The position numbers and the translations under genes are program-made. Below the pieces are notes generated by a model that did no database searches, was not told the origin of the DNA, and saw nothing but the letters and a program-made list of their open reading frames with translations. DNA of 5,437 nucleotides. Origin: Bacteroidales bacterium (GTDB lineage: Bacteria > Bacteroidota > Bacteroidia > Bacteroidales > UBA1556). Positions 3,374-5,437 of this stretch are shown here, piece after piece. Numbering within the stretch: the first letter of the stretch is position 1; every line of letters starts with the position of its first letter. Location: assembly GCA_029939445.1 (NCBI GenBank), contig JAOZSY010000013.1, positions 17,999 through 23,435 on the forward strand, given 5' to 3'.

Positions 3374-5437
3374 TATTAGACTATTAGCAATCTTGTTTGC
3401 TTTGGTATCTTTGTATCAGTTATCATTTAGTTATTTTACTTCTAGAGAACAGAAGAAAGCTGTTGATTATTCAAACAGCCCAGTTGTTTTAAATGAAGCA
3501 AAAGCTATTGCAGAACGTACAGGGAGATCAGAGAATTACTTTATTGACTCACTGAAGAAAACTTCAGAAAATTATTATTTAGATTCAATGGCCAACGAAG
3601 AGGTTTATAGCTTCGGCTTTTTTGGATATACGTATAAAGAGTGTAAAGAGAGAGAGATTAACCTAGGTCTAGACCTAAAAGGGGGAATGAATGTAACCCT
3701 TGAGGTTTCGGTACAAGATGTTGTGGTGGCTATGGCTGGAAGCAACAAAAACGATCCACATTTTACAACAGCAATTTCAAATGCTTTAAAAGCACAACAA
3801 AATTCGCAAGACGATTTCATCACACTTTTCTATCAAGCATGGCAGCAAGATAATCCAGGTTTAAACTTGGCATCTATCTTCGCTACTGTAGAGCTTAAGG
3901 ACTTAGTTACGTCTGTCTCTACGGATGATGAGGTTATGAAGGTTCTTCAAGATCAGGCTACTGCAGCTATTGGTAATACTTTTGACATTTTAAGCAAACG
4001 TATTGACCAGTTTGGTGTTGCACAACCTCGTATCCAAAAGATGCAAAATGGACGTATCCTTGTGGAACTTCCAGGAGTGAAAGACCCTCGTCGTGTTCGT
4101 AAGATTCTTCAGTCAACTGCTCGTTTGGAGTTCTGGGAAACTTACAACTTTAATAATCCTAAAATCTTTAATGCTTTAACTGAGGCTAATGGTGTTACCG
4201 AGAGGTATTATGCTAGTGTCGATAAAGCTACTGAAGAGAAAGTTGAAAACCAAGAAGTTAGTACTGAAGAAAGTGCTGTTGTTACTGAAGAATCTGATTC
4301 TACAGACTTAGCAGTAAACACTGATTCAGAACTTAATATAGATGCTCAAGATAGTGATGAAGCATTGGTGTCGGAAGATGCTGGTGGTGTAAGCTTATTC
4401 AAGTATCTACGTCCTAACTTTAGTCAAAGTGGTGATGGACAATGGTATCCAGGCAATGGTGCTGTAATGGGGACTGCTATGGTACGCGATACTGCTCGTG
4501 TAAATACCATGTTTAAGCTTGCTCAAGTAAAAGGTCTTTTTCCTCGTGATATGAAATTACTTTGGGGTGTTAAACCTCCAAAATATATGAAGACTAGCAC
4601 AGGAATGCAGATTAATGCTCTTGAGTTATTTATTCTTCATGTAAAATCTCGCGATGGTGAACCTCCTCTTGATGGAGAGGTTATTACTGACGCTCGTCAT
4701 GATTATTCTCAAACAGGTGTTGTGGAGGTTAATATGCAAATGAACTCTGAAGGAGCTCATATTTGGAAAAACCTTACTCACGATAACCTTAAGAAATCAA
4801 TTGCTATTGTTCTTGATAATTATGTTTACTCAGCTCCAACAGTTCAATCTGAGATTGCTGGTGGTCGTTCGCAAATTACTGGTAACTTCACTATTGAAGA
4901 GGCTAGTGACCTTGCAAACGTTCTAAAGAGTGGTAAACTTCCAGTTCCAGCTCACATTATTGAAGAGGCTATTGTAGGCCCTTCACTAGGTAAAGAAGCT
5001 GTAACTCATGGTTTATGGTCGTTTATTGGAGCCTTTGCTCTAGTACTGATTTATATGGTATTCTTTTATAGTAAGGCTGGTTTAGTTGCCGACCTTGCAC
5101 TTGTAGCAAATATGTTCTTCTTATTTGGTGTTCTTGCTTCACTTCAAGCAGTTCTTACTTTACCTGGTATTGCAGGTATTGTGCTTACACTTGGTATGGC
5201 AGTGGATGCTAACGTAATTATATTTGAACGTATTAAAGAAGAGATTAGAGCAGGAAAAGGTATTCGCCTAGCAATTAGCGATGGTTATAAAAATGCTTAT
5301 TCAGCAATTATTGATGGTAACGTTACTACACTAATTACAGGTATTGTATTATTTGTATTCGGATCAGGTCCAGTACAGGGTTTTGCAACTACTTTAATTA
5401 TCGGTATTATTACTTCATTATTCTCAGCAATTTTTAT
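3357..5437 (+). CDS. secDF: Protein translocase subunit SecD, probably the N-terminal part of fused SecDF (partial, runs off window)
   Basis: 693 codons are open without a stop to the window edge. SecD(F) works with SecYEG and uses the proton gradient to pull exported proteins through on the periplasmic side. Visible in order: a cytoplasmic MQNKGAIR start, TM1 (about 9-24), the LGLDLKGG signature (103-110), the large P1 periplasmic domain with DILSKRIDQFGVAQPRI and LVELPGVKDP, an acidic low-complexity insert (about 289-343), the ASDLANVLKSGKLPVPAHI segment leading to GPSLGKEAV, then TM2 (about 552-571), TM3 (about 579-598), TM4 with GMAVDANVIIFERIKEE (proton-path Asp D617), TM5 (about 650-668) and the start of TM6. 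The P1 region plus insert is much longer than in stand-alone short SecD proteins, and the N-terminus fits Bacteroidota SecDF fusions of about 1000 residues; the fusion itself lies outside the window. Codon use past residue 110 favours CGT, CTT and GGT more than in the neighbouring genes, which suggests high expression. The ATG fits the promoter 49 bp upstream and places a basic residue pair before TM1. Confidence 0.93.
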   Translation, partial: MQNKGAIRLLAILFALVSLYQLSFSYFTSREQKKAVDYSNSPVVLNEAKAIAERTGRSENYFIDSLKKTSENYYLDSMANEEVYSFGFFGYTYKECKEREINLGLDLKGGMNVTLEVSVQDVVVAMAGSNKNDPHFTTAISNALKAQQNSQDDFITLFYQAWQQDNPGLNLASIFATVELKDLVTSVSTDDEVMKVLQDQATAAIGNTFDILSKRIDQFGVAQPRIQKMQNGRILVELPGVKDPRRVRKILQSTARLEFWETYNFNNPKIFNALTEANGVTERYYASVDKATEEKVENQEVSTEESAVVTEESDSTDLAVNTDSELNIDAQDSDEALVSEDAGGVSLFKYLRPNFSQSGDGQWYPGNGAVMGTAMVRDTARVNTMFKLAQVKGLFPRDMKLLWGVKPPKYMKTSTGMQINALELFILHVKSRDGEPPLDGEVITDARHDYSQTGVVEVNMQMNSEGAHIWKNLTHDNLKKSIAIVLDNYVYSAPTVQSEIAGGRSQITGNFTIEEASDLANVLKSGKLPVPAHIIEEAIVGPSLGKEAVTHGLWSFIGAFALVLIYMVFFYSKAGLVADLALVANMFFLFGVLASLQAVLTLPGIAGIVLTLGMAVDANVIIFERIKEEIRAGKGIRLAISDGYKNAYSAIIDGNVTTLITGIVLFVFGSGPVQGFATTLIIGIITSLFSAIF

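Noticed and set aside
3664..3677. 14-bp perfect palindrome TAGGTCTAGACCTA
   Set aside because: It falls in the codons for LGLDLK of SecD, where Leu/Gly/Asp codon choice readily produces it; no regulatory context is evident.
3605..3823. Minus-strand 72-codon open frame opposite secD
   Set aside because: It is antisense to the conserved GLDLKGG region of SecD and is explained by that gene's codons.

Overview
The window looks like AT-rich chromosomal DNA from a member of the Bacteroidota. Three things point there. TAnnTTTG-type -7 promoter elements sit upstream of the transcription units and no Shine-Dalgarno sequences are obvious. There is a DUF1573 secreted protein and a GldI-like FKBP lipoprotein. 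The SecD sequence has the N-terminus and GLDLKGG/VDANVIIFER motifs that I associate with the fused SecDF of this phylum. Class or genus cannot be set from the sequence alone.

Layout: (1) 59-1600, plus strand, a two-gene unit: an NrnA-type DHH/DHHA1 phosphoesterase followed 6 bp later by an FKBP-type peptidyl-prolyl isomerase lipoprotein. (2) 1601-1801, a convergent intergenic gap filled with repeats: an imperfect inverted-repeat element with internal direct repeats (about 1607-1733), then nine tandem heptamers (1737-1799). A few heptamers of the same type lie at the left edge of the window. (3) 1802-2881, minus strand, a secreted protein of three DUF1573-like units whose middle unit has lost the CGC motif. 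(4) 2882-3356, a 475-bp divergent intergenic region with a -7 element for each flanking gene, two related palindromes, a small hairpin and no convincing gene. (5) 3357 to the window end, plus strand, the N-terminal 693 codons of SecD/SecDF, open to the edge.

The common theme is the cell envelope: SecDF drives late steps of Sec export, and both the FKBP lipoprotein and the DUF1573 protein are Sec substrates expected to act beyond the inner membrane. The DHH enzyme is a cytoplasmic nucleotide or RNA-fragment hydrolase. I see no phage, CRISPR, toxin, defence or biosynthetic system; the genes are ordinary housekeeping or envelope genes. The points most worth checking are non-coding: a perfect 13-bp inverted repeat that brackets the secDF leader and start codon, paired palindromes upstream of and over its -33 element, and the composite repeat region between the convergent genes.
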